In this document: positions 52,678 to 62,176 of the stretch, in pieces
Position numbering within the stretch: position 1 is the stretch's first letter
Layout of the letters: each line of letters starts with the position of its first letter
Assembly (NCBI RefSeq): GCF_010994275.1
Contig: NZ_WMCD01000012.1
Location: 62,001 to 126,000, forward strand
DNA from: Cyclobacterium jeungdonense
Lineage (GTDB): Bacteria > Bacteroidota > Bacteroidia > Cytophagales > Cyclobacteriaceae
Reading direction: 5' to 3'
DNA: 64,000 nt
Translations under genes and position numbers: made by a program
Notes under the pieces: model-generated
Database searches by the model: none
What the model saw: only the letters and a program-made list of their open reading frames with translations
What the model was told of the DNA's origin: nothing

Positions 52678-53694
52678 TTAATATACCTCCCAATTTCCAT
52701 TAAATAGCTGTCCCAGGACCAATATATCTCCCGAATCATCCACTTCAAAAAGTTTGGGGATACGTATGTACCGGCCATTCTCCCCTACCCGGTGACTGTG
52801 GACCGCCATAAGTAATTGTCCCTCCAATGTCCTGAATAGCATTCCATGACCATGATTAGGGGGAGTGATGGGTTCTTCTTCATGTATCCAGGGGCCATCC
52901 AAGGTTCCGCTCTCCGAATAGGCCACCCCTTGGGTATAATCACCAAACACCCAACTGGTCCAGATCATGCCCAGCTTTCCGGTTTGGGTTTTAAACAACC
53001 AGGGCCCGTCCGTGACCTTGTTGGGAATGGTATCCCCTGCATCATTGATCTCACGGCTCCAAGGGGACTCACTGGCTTTAAAAAGCAGCTCGCTTTCTCC
53101 CACCGAGCCACTCAGATCCGGTTTCAATTCGATTTTTTCGATGGTTCCGTTCCAGTTTTGCAACCATTCATAGCAATAAACCATATAGGGCTTCCCGTCT
53201 TCGTCCACCCAAAAAGTCCCGTCCAGGGTCGGTTTATCGGCTGGCAGGTAGATAGGGTCTTCCATGGGCCGGTAAGGTCCTTCCACCTTGTCGCTGACCA
53301 AAATATGAGAGGCCCTGCGTTCGATCACATTCCCTTTTACCGTATCGATTTTTACCTCCCGGTTGGTAAAGGTGGCAAAGTTATAATACTTGTCTTTATA
53401 CTGATGCAGTTCGGCAGCCCAGACCATCGGGCGGGGGCCCATCCATGTATCCGGGTCGGTTTCTACCACCTGAAAAGGCCCGGTCCAATGGCTCAGGTCT
53501 TTGCTTTTCCATAGCAGGCCTCCCGTTCCGGTCATGTAATACATGGAAGTTTCGGAGTCCGCCAAAATACAGGGATCGCTTAGCCGGATGGAATCCAAAG
53601 GAATGTTTTCCCTGATTTCAGCCAGCCTGCTTTGAGAAAAGGTAAGTGGCTGTAGGGCCAGGATAAAAAGTAATACGGCAATTAACTGTTTCAT
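52678..53694 (-). CDS. GH43-like glycosidase
   Basis: This 338-residue protein has a signal peptide ending in LTFSQS (near residue 21). The five-bladed propeller shows IRLSDPCILAD with Asp40 as the general base, TLDGTFWVDEDGKPYMVY with Asp158, and VTDGPWLFKTQTGKL with Asp229. Asp229 is where many GH43 enzymes have the acid Glu in EGP; the TDGP form occurs in some Bacteroidota members. The tail GHGMLFRTLEGQLLMAVHSH is also familiar. The family removes arabinose, xylose or galactose-type residues. It is the most downstream gene of the minus-strand sugar locus, 85 bp beyond the Uma2-type gene. Substrate not readable. Confidence 0.83.
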   Translation of the reverse strand: MKQLIAVLLFILALQPLTFSQSRLAEIRENIPLDSIRLSDPCILADSETSMYYMTGTGGLLWKSKDLSHWTGPFQVVETDPDTWMGPRPMVWAAELHQYKDKYYNFATFTNREVKIDTVKGNVIERRASHILVSDKVEGPYRPMEDPIYLPADKPTLDGTFWVDEDGKPYMVYCYEWLQNWNGTIEKIELKPDLSGSVGESELLFKASESPWSREINDAGDTIPNKVTDGPWLFKTQTGKLGMIWTSWVFGDYTQGVAYSESGTLDGPWIHEEEPITPPNHGHGMLFRTLEGQLLMAVHSHRVGENGRYIRIPKLFEVDDSGDILVLGQLFNGNWEVY

Positions 53695-53779
53695 GGGATT
53701 GAGTCGGTTAGTTTGAAATGCAAAGCAGCGAAAAACGAAATTGCCGATTGGCTTTTCCTATGCAGCAGGGGAACCAAAC

Positions 53780-54349
53780 TCAGTCTTTAATGAGCACATC
53801 CTTTACAGAAAGCTTTTGGTCCATCAGGGAAATCTCCTCACCGGGCAGGTATCGTTGGATGCTGGCATAGGTTCCTTTTTTCGGATTCGTATGGACTTCA
53901 ATCAAATTGGTACCCAAATCGATAATCCAATATTCCTGAATGCCGTGTGAGGCATAGAGGGGCAGCTTTATTTCCTTATCAAACTTGATAGAAGCATCGG
54001 CAACTTCGATGATGGCCAGTACATCGGCAGGCTTCGGATGAGCGGATGCATAAAAATCCGTGCTGTGTTTTAACAGGGAAATGTCCGGTTCGGGCTCATT
54101 CCTACCATCGATTTGAACAGGATTTTGAACCCGAACGATAAACTTTCCCTTTGCAAGTTGATGCATGATCATCGCCAGATGATCTACCACTGCTGCATGT
54201 CTACTTCCAATGGGGCTCATCTCGTATATCTCACCGTGTATCAGTTCCAAACGGTCATCCGGCTTTAGAATACCCATCTCCGCCATTTTGTGGTATTCGG
54301 CTACATTGATCAACCGTTTTACTACTTCAGTTGCCATACTATTCCACAT
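53780..54349 (-). CDS. Uma2-family (DUF820) PD-(D/E)XK-type protein
   Basis: This 189-residue protein has the Uma2 pattern: DDRLELIHGEIYEMSPIGSRHAAVV (in pieces LELIHGEIYEMSP, SRHAAV), EPEPDISLL with the catalytic Asp, VLAIIEVADASIKFD with Glu, and the Lys in KEIKLPLYASHGIQEYWIID. Known of the family: a restriction-endonuclease fold, very abundant in cyanobacteria, with unclear role. ATG 54337 is an alternative start. It lies between a GH43 gene and a GH106-like gene, but nothing links it functionally to sugar use, and it is probably an independent insertion. Confidence 0.88.
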   Translation of the reverse strand: MWNSMATEVVKRLINVAEYHKMAEMGILKPDDRLELIHGEIYEMSPIGSRHAAVVDHLAMIMHQLAKGKFIVRVQNPVQIDGRNEPEPDISLLKHSTDFYASAHPKPADVLAIIEVADASIKFDKEIKLPLYASHGIQEYWIIDLGTNLIEVHTNPKKGTYASIQRYLPGEEISLMDQKLSVKDVLIKD

Positions 54350-54512
54350 TTTCTGTTCTTAAAGATAATCAATTTGGGTGTCAAATGCCAGTGGGCTTTT
54401 TATCTTAGAAAAACCACATTTTCGATCCGCCCATTCGTGTAAACTCCCGGGATTGCTCGTATACCTGGTGAACGCTACCCAACCAATTTCTTCCTAGTGA
54501 AAATCCGATCGG

Positions 54513-57479
54513 TCAAGGCAAGGCTATCGGTAAAAGGGTACGAAGCGTAACCGGCCCAAACAATCCCGACGGGATCAAGGGCGCCTCCTCCCAAGGCACC
54601 CGGATATGGCTGATCCCTTTTATGTTCGTCTCCCCGATATGCGTTTGTGTGTAGTTCGCGCCCGTTAAGGCATCGCCGGTAATTCGATTGGACCAGGTGT
54701 TGGCTACCTCCACCTTTAAAGTGTTGATGCCTGGCAAAAGCTGATCGGTCACATCAAAGCGGTAAGGCTTGGTCCAGGTGATGCCCAATCGCTCTCCATT
54801 TAACCACACTTCCGCCACATGAGAGAGGTCACCCAGGTCAAGGTAGGTTCTGGCCTCGGGGTGATCAGTAGGATACATGGCATGTACGAACTGCTTTTCA
54901 TAGAGAGCGGTACCAGAAAAGTACCGGATTCCTTCCACCTCAGAATCCGTCCAGGATGTCAGTTCCGGAAACACAGCTTTTTCGGGAGCACCCCAACCTT
55001 GGGGAAAAAACACCTCCCAGGCACCGTCCAGCTCGGTTTGCAGGAGGCTGTTGTGAATTTCCCGCGCCCCTTCGGCGTCTTGTAAAAAGAAAATCCCCTC
55101 TTCCCATATCGCAAGGCCTTCCTGCAAAAAACCCATTTTCGGCGGATGAAAACCCGCTCCCAACACCTGCGCAAAATGGTCTCGCTCGCTTCCGGGCCGA
55201 AATACAACGAATTTACTTTCGTAGGGAGCCAATGTCAGCGGGAGAACGATGCCCTGCTCTTTTTGTTCGTAGACGCTTGCAGCGACTACCTGCCCCGACA
55301 CCGGATCCCAGATTTCTGGCACCTTCCCCTGTTGGCGAAAAGTCACACTTCGGGAAACCCATTCTTCCCGGGTATTGACCACAAAATAGAAATCCAACCC
55401 CTCTTTTTGATAATGCGTATAATCCAGCTTATAAAATCCCTTGTCTTCGTAATCAAAATCCGGCACCAGATCCATAGACTCCAATAGTTCGGAGGGATCG
55501 GCGTTATTATAAATAGCCGGGCCTCCGGATTCAAAATTTTGAGAATTAAAGGGTTGCCATAAATCATCCAGCCATCCCTCCATATTCGGCATGCCTGGCT
55601 TGATTTTTCTTTGGGCTATTTCATACGGCTTGGGGCCCATAATTACAGCCCCATTTTCTGCCAACTCCTTCAGTTTAATCAAAACTTCCGGATGAATTTC
55701 ATACTCGTCCGCCATCGCCAACACCCTAAACTTTGCTCCATTTCTGGGATTTACGATCTCTCCATCCTGCACTTCCAGTCCCAGAAGAATTTCCGAATTG
55801 ACCAATTCATAATCATAACCTGCCCCCGGGGAGAACCGACCCTGTTTGTGTCCTCCATAATTGGGAATGGTGTCCCCATAATAGTAAAGGAAATCAGCTT
55901 TAAAATCGGCTTCCTGGAGGATAAAAGAAATCCTGGCCAGGTATTCATTGAAAGGCCTGATTTTAGGCCACCATACCCGTTTGTCGTTATAGTGGGTGCC
56001 GGCATGATAGACAATGCCGGGAAAACCGGTTCCTTCAGGGTTATGGGTAGAGCCATGAACAACCACCTTATTCATGCCTTCCGCAAAGGCCCGATCTCCG
56101 ATTGGCTTCATTTCAAAGGGGCCTTCCTGCCAGTGTTGGAATGAAGTAAAGGCTTCCATTTCAACAATTCCCAGACCATAGATGTGAGCGGCCGAGGAGA
56201 CCTCTTTTACTACACGCAAAATATCCATCCCCTCTTCATTGTACCGGCCGTGATTGATCCAGAATTCACCCCTGGGAATGTCCAGCCCTTTGCCCAAGGC
56301 TTTTAACGGTTCCACGGGAACGTTGTGAAGGGGAAGACCGGGTCCTCCGGCCTCACTGTTGTTTTTGAGGCCATGCGCATGGCAGACTTCTTTGGATTTC
56401 ATGTAAAAATTTTGGATCATCAGTTCCGATAAGGTTCGCTGAAAATCAGCCCGGAAATTGGCTGTTGTTTCTGCTGAAAATTCCGCTTCTTCAAATAGGA
56501 TGGGCAGGAGTTTTTTGACTTCATATCCGTTGATCGCCTTGAATATCTCCGGTAGCGTGGGGGTCCAGGTAAAGCCTCTTGCCTCATAACTAGCCATATA
56601 AAGGCTTTTCAGGGCAGTTTGCCTCAGGTCTCCTAATACCGATTGCAACCGGTCGATGATGTAATTAAAATGGAAGGCTGTTGCCTCGGCGTCGTAATGG
56701 TCCACGATAGGACCTGCAGAATATTTGCTGGGCAAAATCAGGTTTTCGCCTGAATTGGAACAAACGTACCTTATAATTTTCCATTCCCCTTCCGGAGCCT
56801 CCCAATCCAAAATCTCCGTTTCCGGATTGAAAAATTCGGAAATATCCCTGATTTGGCTGGTATCTGCCAGACTTTCTCCGGAAAATTCTGGAATCGCCAG
56901 CAGGGCGATTTCGGCTGCATAAACCGGTTTACCATCCGCTCCGAATTCGATCATCCGCTTTCTTCCTCTGGGATCCGTTTCCGGTATTTCGGGAAAAGGA
57001 ATGGTGACTTTTAGGTTTTTACCTCCACTCAGATTAACTTTTGACTGGTAGATGGATTTGGCTGCATGCTCCGGAGTAAGCCAGTTACCTCCCGCATTCC
57101 AGCTACTGGCCGTATTCAAGCCTACTTCCAATCCCAGTTTCCCGGCTTCCTCTACCGCAAATTGAATGGTTTTCAGGGATTCCTCCCCCAAAAATTCCGG
57201 GCCTGTTCCCACCAGAACGGTATCCCTGGAGCCGATTTCGAATATGGTAAAACCAGATACCCCGGCTTCCTTGAATGCATGAATTTCTTCCTTTAACCGC
57301 AGGCTGTCTACATGCCCTCCCAGCCACCAGTGGTAAACGTTAGGGTAAGCATAGGAAGGCGGGGTTTGAAACCCGCTTTGAAACTTTTCATATTCCGGGC
57401 TATTTTGTCCAAACCCCGGCAAAATAAGCCCGGCAAAAAGACCCGCCAGGATAAGGATGTATTCGAATTTTGTATTCAT
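54513..57479 (-). CDS. GH106-like glycosidase (alpha-L-rhamnosidase family)
   Basis: I chose ATG 57479 (988 residues), which starts the signal peptide MNTKFEYILILAG to GFGQN; the longer frame to 57551 overlaps the sulfatase gene. The N-terminal part reads YPNVYHWWLGGHVD, KEAGVSGFTIFEIG and GLEVGLNTASSWNAGGNWLTPEHA, typical of GH106. The C-terminal 150 residues form a GH2-type galactose-binding domain (YLDLGDLSHVAEVWLNGERLGITW, in two parts). GH106 enzymes remove alpha-L-rhamnose. With a sulfatase gene 32 bp upstream in the same direction, a sulfated rhamnose- or deoxyhexose-containing glycan is a reasonable guess. The enzyme should work in the periplasm. Confidence 0.85.
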   Translation of the reverse strand: MNTKFEYILILAGLFAGLILPGFGQNSPEYEKFQSGFQTPPSYAYPNVYHWWLGGHVDSLRLKEEIHAFKEAGVSGFTIFEIGSRDTVLVGTGPEFLGEESLKTIQFAVEEAGKLGLEVGLNTASSWNAGGNWLTPEHAAKSIYQSKVNLSGGKNLKVTIPFPEIPETDPRGRKRMIEFGADGKPVYAAEIALLAIPEFSGESLADTSQIRDISEFFNPETEILDWEAPEGEWKIIRYVCSNSGENLILPSKYSAGPIVDHYDAEATAFHFNYIIDRLQSVLGDLRQTALKSLYMASYEARGFTWTPTLPEIFKAINGYEVKKLLPILFEEAEFSAETTANFRADFQRTLSELMIQNFYMKSKEVCHAHGLKNNSEAGGPGLPLHNVPVEPLKALGKGLDIPRGEFWINHGRYNEEGMDILRVVKEVSSAAHIYGLGIVEMEAFTSFQHWQEGPFEMKPIGDRAFAEGMNKVVVHGSTHNPEGTGFPGIVYHAGTHYNDKRVWWPKIRPFNEYLARISFILQEADFKADFLYYYGDTIPNYGGHKQGRFSPGAGYDYELVNSEILLGLEVQDGEIVNPRNGAKFRVLAMADEYEIHPEVLIKLKELAENGAVIMGPKPYEIAQRKIKPGMPNMEGWLDDLWQPFNSQNFESGGPAIYNNADPSELLESMDLVPDFDYEDKGFYKLDYTHYQKEGLDFYFVVNTREEWVSRSVTFRQQGKVPEIWDPVSGQVVAASVYEQKEQGIVLPLTLAPYESKFVVFRPGSERDHFAQVLGAGFHPPKMGFLQEGLAIWEEGIFFLQDAEGAREIHNSLLQTELDGAWEVFFPQGWGAPEKAVFPELTSWTDSEVEGIRYFSGTALYEKQFVHAMYPTDHPEARTYLDLGDLSHVAEVWLNGERLGITWTKPYRFDVTDQLLPGINTLKVEVANTWSNRITGDALTGANYTQTHIGETNIKGISHIRVPWEEAPLIPSGLFGPVTLRTLLPIALP

Positions 57480-57511
57480 GGTCTGGAGATTATGGGGTTT
57501 AAAATTCGTTA

Positions 57512-59050
57512 CTATTGGGTAAGCGAGCTGCGTTCCGGTAGCGGATGCCATTCCAGAAACGGATCACCGCTCTCCCTGATCCATGCTGATAATGCTGCCT
57601 TCATGGTGTTTTTGACAGACAGGTAATTTTCTTCATAGGCCAGATTGGTTGTTTCGCCCGGATCCTTCCACAAATCGAACAACTGCTCGTTTCGTTCTCC
57701 CTGATTATACAGGTTATATTTAAAGCGCCTGTTCCGAATCATTCTTGCATGCCTGCTGGAATCCAGTTTATCATCGGCCAACTGCACGACTAAATAGTCC
57801 CTTAAATTCTTCCGGGGATCTTCCAACACCGGTTTCAGGCTTTTACCAGTAAATTGAACATTATCTCCGACGTTGGCATAATCCAATAAAGTTGGCGCCA
57901 GGTCTACTCCCGAGACCAACTGCTCCCGGTTAATATTTCCGGACGGAATATGCCCTTTCCAACGGATAATAAAGGGAACCGTAGTTGCCTCTTCATATAG
58001 ACTCAACTTAGCTGCCCAGCGGTGCGCAGCGGCACCATCCCCATGTTCGCTGGTCAGGACCACAATCGTATTTTCATCCAGCCCCGCGGATTTAAGTGCG
58101 TCCATTATTTTTCCTATTTCTTTGTCTACCATCTCCGTAAACAGGTAATAATGGTACAGGTAGGCCCTCCAGTCTTCGGGGGTATAGTCTTTGGTTAACA
58201 GCAATTCATCTCCATAATGGTCCATCAACCGCTTCTCGTCAAGGAATTCCGGCTCATCTTCGGCAATTTCAAAATTGGGGGGCAAAGGAGGCAGGGTATC
58301 CAACTCATCTGGCCCAGCATATTCTCCAGGCCTTCTCGGTACATGGCAAATGTCATGTGGATTGTGAAGGGAAACGGCCAGAAGAAAGGGATTTTCACTG
58401 TTATACTCCTGAATATAATTTACCGCTGCATCTGCAATGGGACCATCAGTGTCCTCACCGAGATCCCAGGCCTCATCCAGGGATTGAAAGGGAATTACTT
58501 TAAACCCAGACACAGAATCCATTTTGTCTTTTGCAGGGTAGGATTGAGGCAGGTGCCATTTACCTACCCAGGCTGTCTGATATCCTGCATCTTGAAAAAG
58601 ATGACCAATCGTGGGTACGGAGGGATCGATGTTTGTGGAATTCCATACCACCCCCGTCTTATGGGGCATCCTTCCGGTAATCAGGCTGCTTCTGGCAGGG
58701 CCGCATACCGGACTGGTACAGTAAGATGCTGTAAAATAGGTGCCTTCAGCTGCCAGCTGATCCATCGCAGGCGTATGTAAATTTGGATTTCCCAAATAAC
58801 TGATGGCATCATTGGTTTGCTGATCGGTTAGTATGATCAGGATATTTGGGGTTGCGTTTTCTTCCCCTTTTTGGGAGCAGCCCATAAAAAACAGCATGGC
58901 AGCTAAAATCGAAATCTGAAAGGCTGGCTTAATTGCCTTCTTCGGAAGAAGATTTAAAAAGTAGTGGTCAAACGGTGCTGCCAGATAGTTGCAGGCCTGC
59001 TTCCATTTTGTTTTGATCATCAATAACCCTAGATTAATAGCCATTTTCAT
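57512..59050 (-). CDS. S1-type sulfatase (third)
   Basis: This protein of up to 512 residues shows NILIILTDQQTNDAISYLGN at 69-88, the formylglycine motif PVCGPARSSLITG with Cys116, WVGKWHLPQSYP and LTSEHGDG. A lipobox-like LFFMGCSQ with Cys58 follows a hydrophobic stretch, but no ATG lies close before it. Either the n-region is unusually long (ATG 59050) or a TTG/CTG start near residue 34-38 is used. It is more similar to DUF4976-type choline/heparan-like sulfatases than the two in the fucose locus. It probably desulfates the same glycan as the GH106-like enzyme encoded next. Confidence 0.9.
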   Translation of the reverse strand: MKMAINLGLLMIKTKWKQACNYLAAPFDHYFLNLLPKKAIKPAFQISILAAMLFFMGCSQKGEENATPNILIILTDQQTNDAISYLGNPNLHTPAMDQLAAEGTYFTASYCTSPVCGPARSSLITGRMPHKTGVVWNSTNIDPSVPTIGHLFQDAGYQTAWVGKWHLPQSYPAKDKMDSVSGFKVIPFQSLDEAWDLGEDTDGPIADAAVNYIQEYNSENPFLLAVSLHNPHDICHVPRRPGEYAGPDELDTLPPLPPNFEIAEDEPEFLDEKRLMDHYGDELLLTKDYTPEDWRAYLYHYYLFTEMVDKEIGKIMDALKSAGLDENTIVVLTSEHGDGAAAHRWAAKLSLYEEATTVPFIIRWKGHIPSGNINREQLVSGVDLAPTLLDYANVGDNVQFTGKSLKPVLEDPRKNLRDYLVVQLADDKLDSSRHARMIRNRRFKYNLYNQGERNEQLFDLWKDPGETTNLAYEENYLSVKNTMKAALSAWIRESGDPFLEWHPLPERSSLTQ

Positions 59051-59073
59051 AATGTTTTGGTATTCTACCTGGT

Positions 59074-60567
59074 TTAAGACACGATTACCGATTCAATAGT
59101 TAGGTAATTGCTGATTTTTTGAATACTGCTGGCATGATGCCCAATACCCAACGCAAAATGATGGGTAGGGCCTTCCTTGATCCATTTCGTGAGAAAGGTC
59201 CGTACATCCGGCTTGAAAAAGCCCCGTGTGTTGGTGTTGCCCGTCGGCGGGATGGGGCCCGCGACCGATTCCCCCTCGGCAATTACAAATTTGAATTTTC
59301 CTTCGAAGGTAGAGCCAATGCTTAACATGGTAATGGGCCCTTCCTTGATCTTGAATTCCACGCCTGCACCAAAGCCGGGCTTGCCATGGTATTTCTTTAA
59401 ACTCCGCAGGACCGGCTTCCCCTGGGCTATGGAAATATTGTGTGGTCCATCATGTCCTACCAGTACAAAATTTTCCTTAAAATCCACGGGATGAAACTCC
59501 GCAAAACTGCCACCGATCCCCAGGCGGTCCATGATAAACATGGCCAGGCAGGTCTTAAGGTCAGATTCCCCACACATGGGAAAACCAGAACTGGTTAGCA
59601 GGGAATTGCCCACGATCAGGTTGGACATGACCAGTTCGGTAGGGCTATTGGCTTCCCCATTGTAATAGTAAGCCAAACCATCCAGATCTTCGGCAGTTAC
59701 GAATTTCTTCAGGGCCAGGGAGGCCTTTGCGGCCACGCTTAAGTCGGCAGGCTTTAATTTTTCCGAAATGGGGTCGGAAACCGGGTCCGGCGTGTCAAAA
59801 AATGAAAGGATGCGCTTTTCTTCCTGCGCTACCTCTGCCTCGGTCACCTGATTGACGTACTGGTTAACAATTTGATTGGCCTCACACTGTACCACATGTA
59901 CACCAAAATGAGCCGTAAGCATGGTCGCATCGGTATGCATATCCAGCATGGCTTCTATGGGATGCCCGATATGCCCTATTCTTGCTGTTTTTAGCCCATG
60001 CAAAACCTTTGCAATCCGGCAATATTCTCCAATCAACGCTTCTGCCTCCGGATCATCGTAAAGGGTTCCGATAATGACTTCCGGAACCTCCTTTCCCAAT
60101 CTTACCGCCACCCCGGCAAATTCCGGAAGGGAGCAGATATCATCGTTATACAATTGCATGTAGGTCGATGCCCGGGAATAATCCATCGCTTTATCCGGCT
60201 GCAAAGCGACCAATACAATGGGGGTTTCACAGTTTTTGATGATTACTCCAAAGGTGCTGGAGGTAGCATACGTAAGCATATCACAAAAAATCAAATCCAG
60301 ATTGGCAGCCTTAAGCCGAGGCACCAAATCATAAGCAGTTTGGGCGTCGTCCACCAGGCCAAAATCTACCACTTCCACTTGATTTGTATTGATCTTTTCA
60401 ATCAGCACCTGTTGCTTTTCAAGAAGAGCTTCCAATAAACCATCGAACTGTGACCAGTATTTAAAATACCCGACGCCAAACACACCTATTCTTGGCAAGG
60501 TTTCCTCCCTTCTTACAATTTGTTGTTTCCCCCCATTCTGGGTGTTTCTCTTTTTGGGTGTCTTCAT
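59074..60567 (-). CDS. L-fucose/L-arabinose-isomerase-fold protein
   Basis: This 497-residue cytoplasmic protein has the N-terminal RIGVFGVGYFKYWSQFDGLLE and the later CETPIVLVALQP, GGSFAEFHPVDFKENFVLVGHDGPHN and GHHAS blocks of the fucose/arabinose isomerase fold. The Glu in GEANSPTEL and the His residues in HDGPHN and GIGHHAS fit a metal site, but I cannot confirm a full AraA or FucI active site. Such proteins occur in Bacteroidota sugar loci without defined substrate. It lies 23 bp upstream of the sulfatase gene and 46 bp after the MFS gene, so it is likely to isomerise the sugar that MFS protein brings in, for example L-rhamnose or another deoxysugar. The first 20 residues are lysine- and arginine-rich. 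Confidence 0.78.
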   Translation of the reverse strand: MKTPKKRNTQNGGKQQIVRREETLPRIGVFGVGYFKYWSQFDGLLEALLEKQQVLIEKINTNQVEVVDFGLVDDAQTAYDLVPRLKAANLDLIFCDMLTYATSSTFGVIIKNCETPIVLVALQPDKAMDYSRASTYMQLYNDDICSLPEFAGVAVRLGKEVPEVIIGTLYDDPEAEALIGEYCRIAKVLHGLKTARIGHIGHPIEAMLDMHTDATMLTAHFGVHVVQCEANQIVNQYVNQVTEAEVAQEEKRILSFFDTPDPVSDPISEKLKPADLSVAAKASLALKKFVTAEDLDGLAYYYNGEANSPTELVMSNLIVGNSLLTSSGFPMCGESDLKTCLAMFIMDRLGIGGSFAEFHPVDFKENFVLVGHDGPHNISIAQGKPVLRSLKKYHGKPGFGAGVEFKIKEGPITMLSIGSTFEGKFKFVIAEGESVAGPIPPTGNTNTRGFFKPDVRTFLTKWIKEGPTHHFALGIGHHASSIQKISNYLTIESVIVS

Positions 60568-60613
60568 GTTATTTATTTTTTAAAATGCTTTTGTCCCGAA
60601 CGATAAACCTCGT

Positions 60614-61867
60614 TTATCCGTTTAACTCTTTAGAAATTCCCCCATTTTTAAATTCGAATAACCTAATCTTCGGAATAAATACCAGTAGAATTATAAATGC
60701 CAACGGGTACATCATCCCGGATACCAACCACAAGGGACCATAGGAATGGTTTTGGGCCACCCATCCAATCACAGGATTGATGATCATCCCGGATACTGCT
60801 CCTGCCGTTCCTGAAAGCCCCACCACCGTGGAAGTGGCATAATTCCCGAATACATCTCCAATTGCCGTGATGTAATTGGTGATCCAAAAGCCATGGGCCA
60901 GCATCATTAATGACATAAGCAATATGGCCACCTCGACGGATGAAACGGTGGAAATAAAAGGTGCCACCAGCGTGAGCGCAGCAGCAAAGCCCATGACCCA
61001 TTTTCTAGCGGCATTGATACTAAGGTTTCTGGCGATTAATTTATCCGAACACCAGCCGCCCAGGATGTTGGACAGTCCGAGGGCCAGAAAAGGAATCCAA
61101 AACAGTTCTCCAATCCTCTCAAAGGAAAGGTTCCGTTCCTGATTGAGGTATTTGGGTACCCAAAACATCAAAAAATAAAATACCGGGTCCAATAAAAACC
61201 GGATAAGTATGAAGGCTTGTACGGTTCGGTTTTTTAGCAATTGGAGCAAGGGAACCTGAAGTGGGCTTGCATCTTTCTTTTTTGCCCTTTGTGAAACTGC
61301 GTGCAGGCTTTTTTTCCAGGAGGGAATAAACCAGGCAATTACCCAAACCACCCCAATGATTCCCGGAATGATAAAAGCCCAACGCCATCCATATTGTCCG
61401 GATATCACTATGGTCAGCGGAGGAGCTACGACAGCACCTATAGCCGCTCCGCCAATGGCAACTCCATTGGCCAGGGCCCTTTCTTTTTTATCAAACCATT
61501 CGTAGACGGTTTTGGCTGCTCCGGGAAAACAGCCCCCCTCTCCCATACCCAGTAAAAACCGAAATCCAAGCAAATGGTAAAAATTACTCATGATACCGTG
61601 AAGTGCACTGGCAACAGACCATAGTCCCACAGACAAACCCAACCCTAACTTGCCGCCAACCTTATCAATCAAGCGCCCACCAACCGTAAACATTAAGGCA
61701 TAACTGATCAAAAATCCGGTATTAACCCAGCCATACTCCACATCCGAAATGGACAGCTCCTCCTGAATTTTTATAATGGTCATGGACAATACCTGCCGGT
61801 CCAGAAAATTCAGACCCGTGGCTATAAACACCAGAATCAATATGTACCAGCGGATTTTTGGGTTCAT
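60614..61867 (-). CDS. MFS transporter of the anion:cation symporter (ExuT-like) type
   Basis: This 417-residue protein has about 12 membrane helices. The N-terminal IATGLNFLDRQVLSMT and the loop GFRFLLGMGEGGCFPGAAKTVYEWFDKKERALANG (in pieces LLGMGEGGCFPGAAK) are typical of the ACS family, which imports hexuronates, galactonate and related acids with protons. It stands between the GntR regulator gene and the isomerase-like gene, so I infer uptake of the sugar or sugar acid handled by this locus. A hexuronate or aldonate is the family expectation. Its 309-bp leader contains two palindromes that may bind the GntR protein. Confidence 0.9.
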   Translation of the reverse strand: MNPKIRWYILILVFIATGLNFLDRQVLSMTIIKIQEELSISDVEYGWVNTGFLISYALMFTVGGRLIDKVGGKLGLGLSVGLWSVASALHGIMSNFYHLLGFRFLLGMGEGGCFPGAAKTVYEWFDKKERALANGVAIGGAAIGAVVAPPLTIVISGQYGWRWAFIIPGIIGVVWVIAWFIPSWKKSLHAVSQRAKKKDASPLQVPLLQLLKNRTVQAFILIRFLLDPVFYFLMFWVPKYLNQERNLSFERIGELFWIPFLALGLSNILGGWCSDKLIARNLSINAARKWVMGFAAALTLVAPFISTVSSVEVAILLMSLMMLAHGFWITNYITAIGDVFGNYATSTVVGLSGTAGAVSGMIINPVIGWVAQNHSYGPLWLVSGMMYPLAFIILLVFIPKIRLFEFKNGGISKELNG

Positions 61868-62176
61868 TTACTTAACGCTCTAAGTTATAAAAACAATTAT
61901 ATATCCTTTGACTTAAAAAAACAAGAGGAAATGGCATTTTAACAATTTTATTGTGAAAATTGCGTATTCAACCTAATATTAGTCTTTGATTAGCATCATA
62001 TCAAAACACCTCCTAACGCACTATGTCAAAAAAAGGAATCAAAAATAAAATAGGTTTTTGTTAAACAGGAAAATAATTACCTCAGGATCAGGTTTAGCAG
62101 CTAGAAAATCAAAAAAAGATCATGCAACAAGCCAGAGAAAAAAATTGGTGGAAATAAAAATGGCTTAATAGGTGGA
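61868..62176 (-). other. Leader of the MFS gene (309 bp) with two palindromes
   Basis: No gene was found. It contains CAATTTT-N6-AAAATTG at 61943-61962 and the perfect 10-bp palindrome CTAATATTAG at 61973-61982, 76-115 bp before the MFS start. Both could be operators for the adjacent GntR protein, and the second is next to an ATTAGGT half-site like that upstream of susC. Confidence 0.5.

Noticed and set aside
54349..54420. Loose AAGATA/TATCTT pairing after the start of the Uma2-type gene
   Set aside because: The stem is only 6 bp with a very long loop. Not a credible hairpin.
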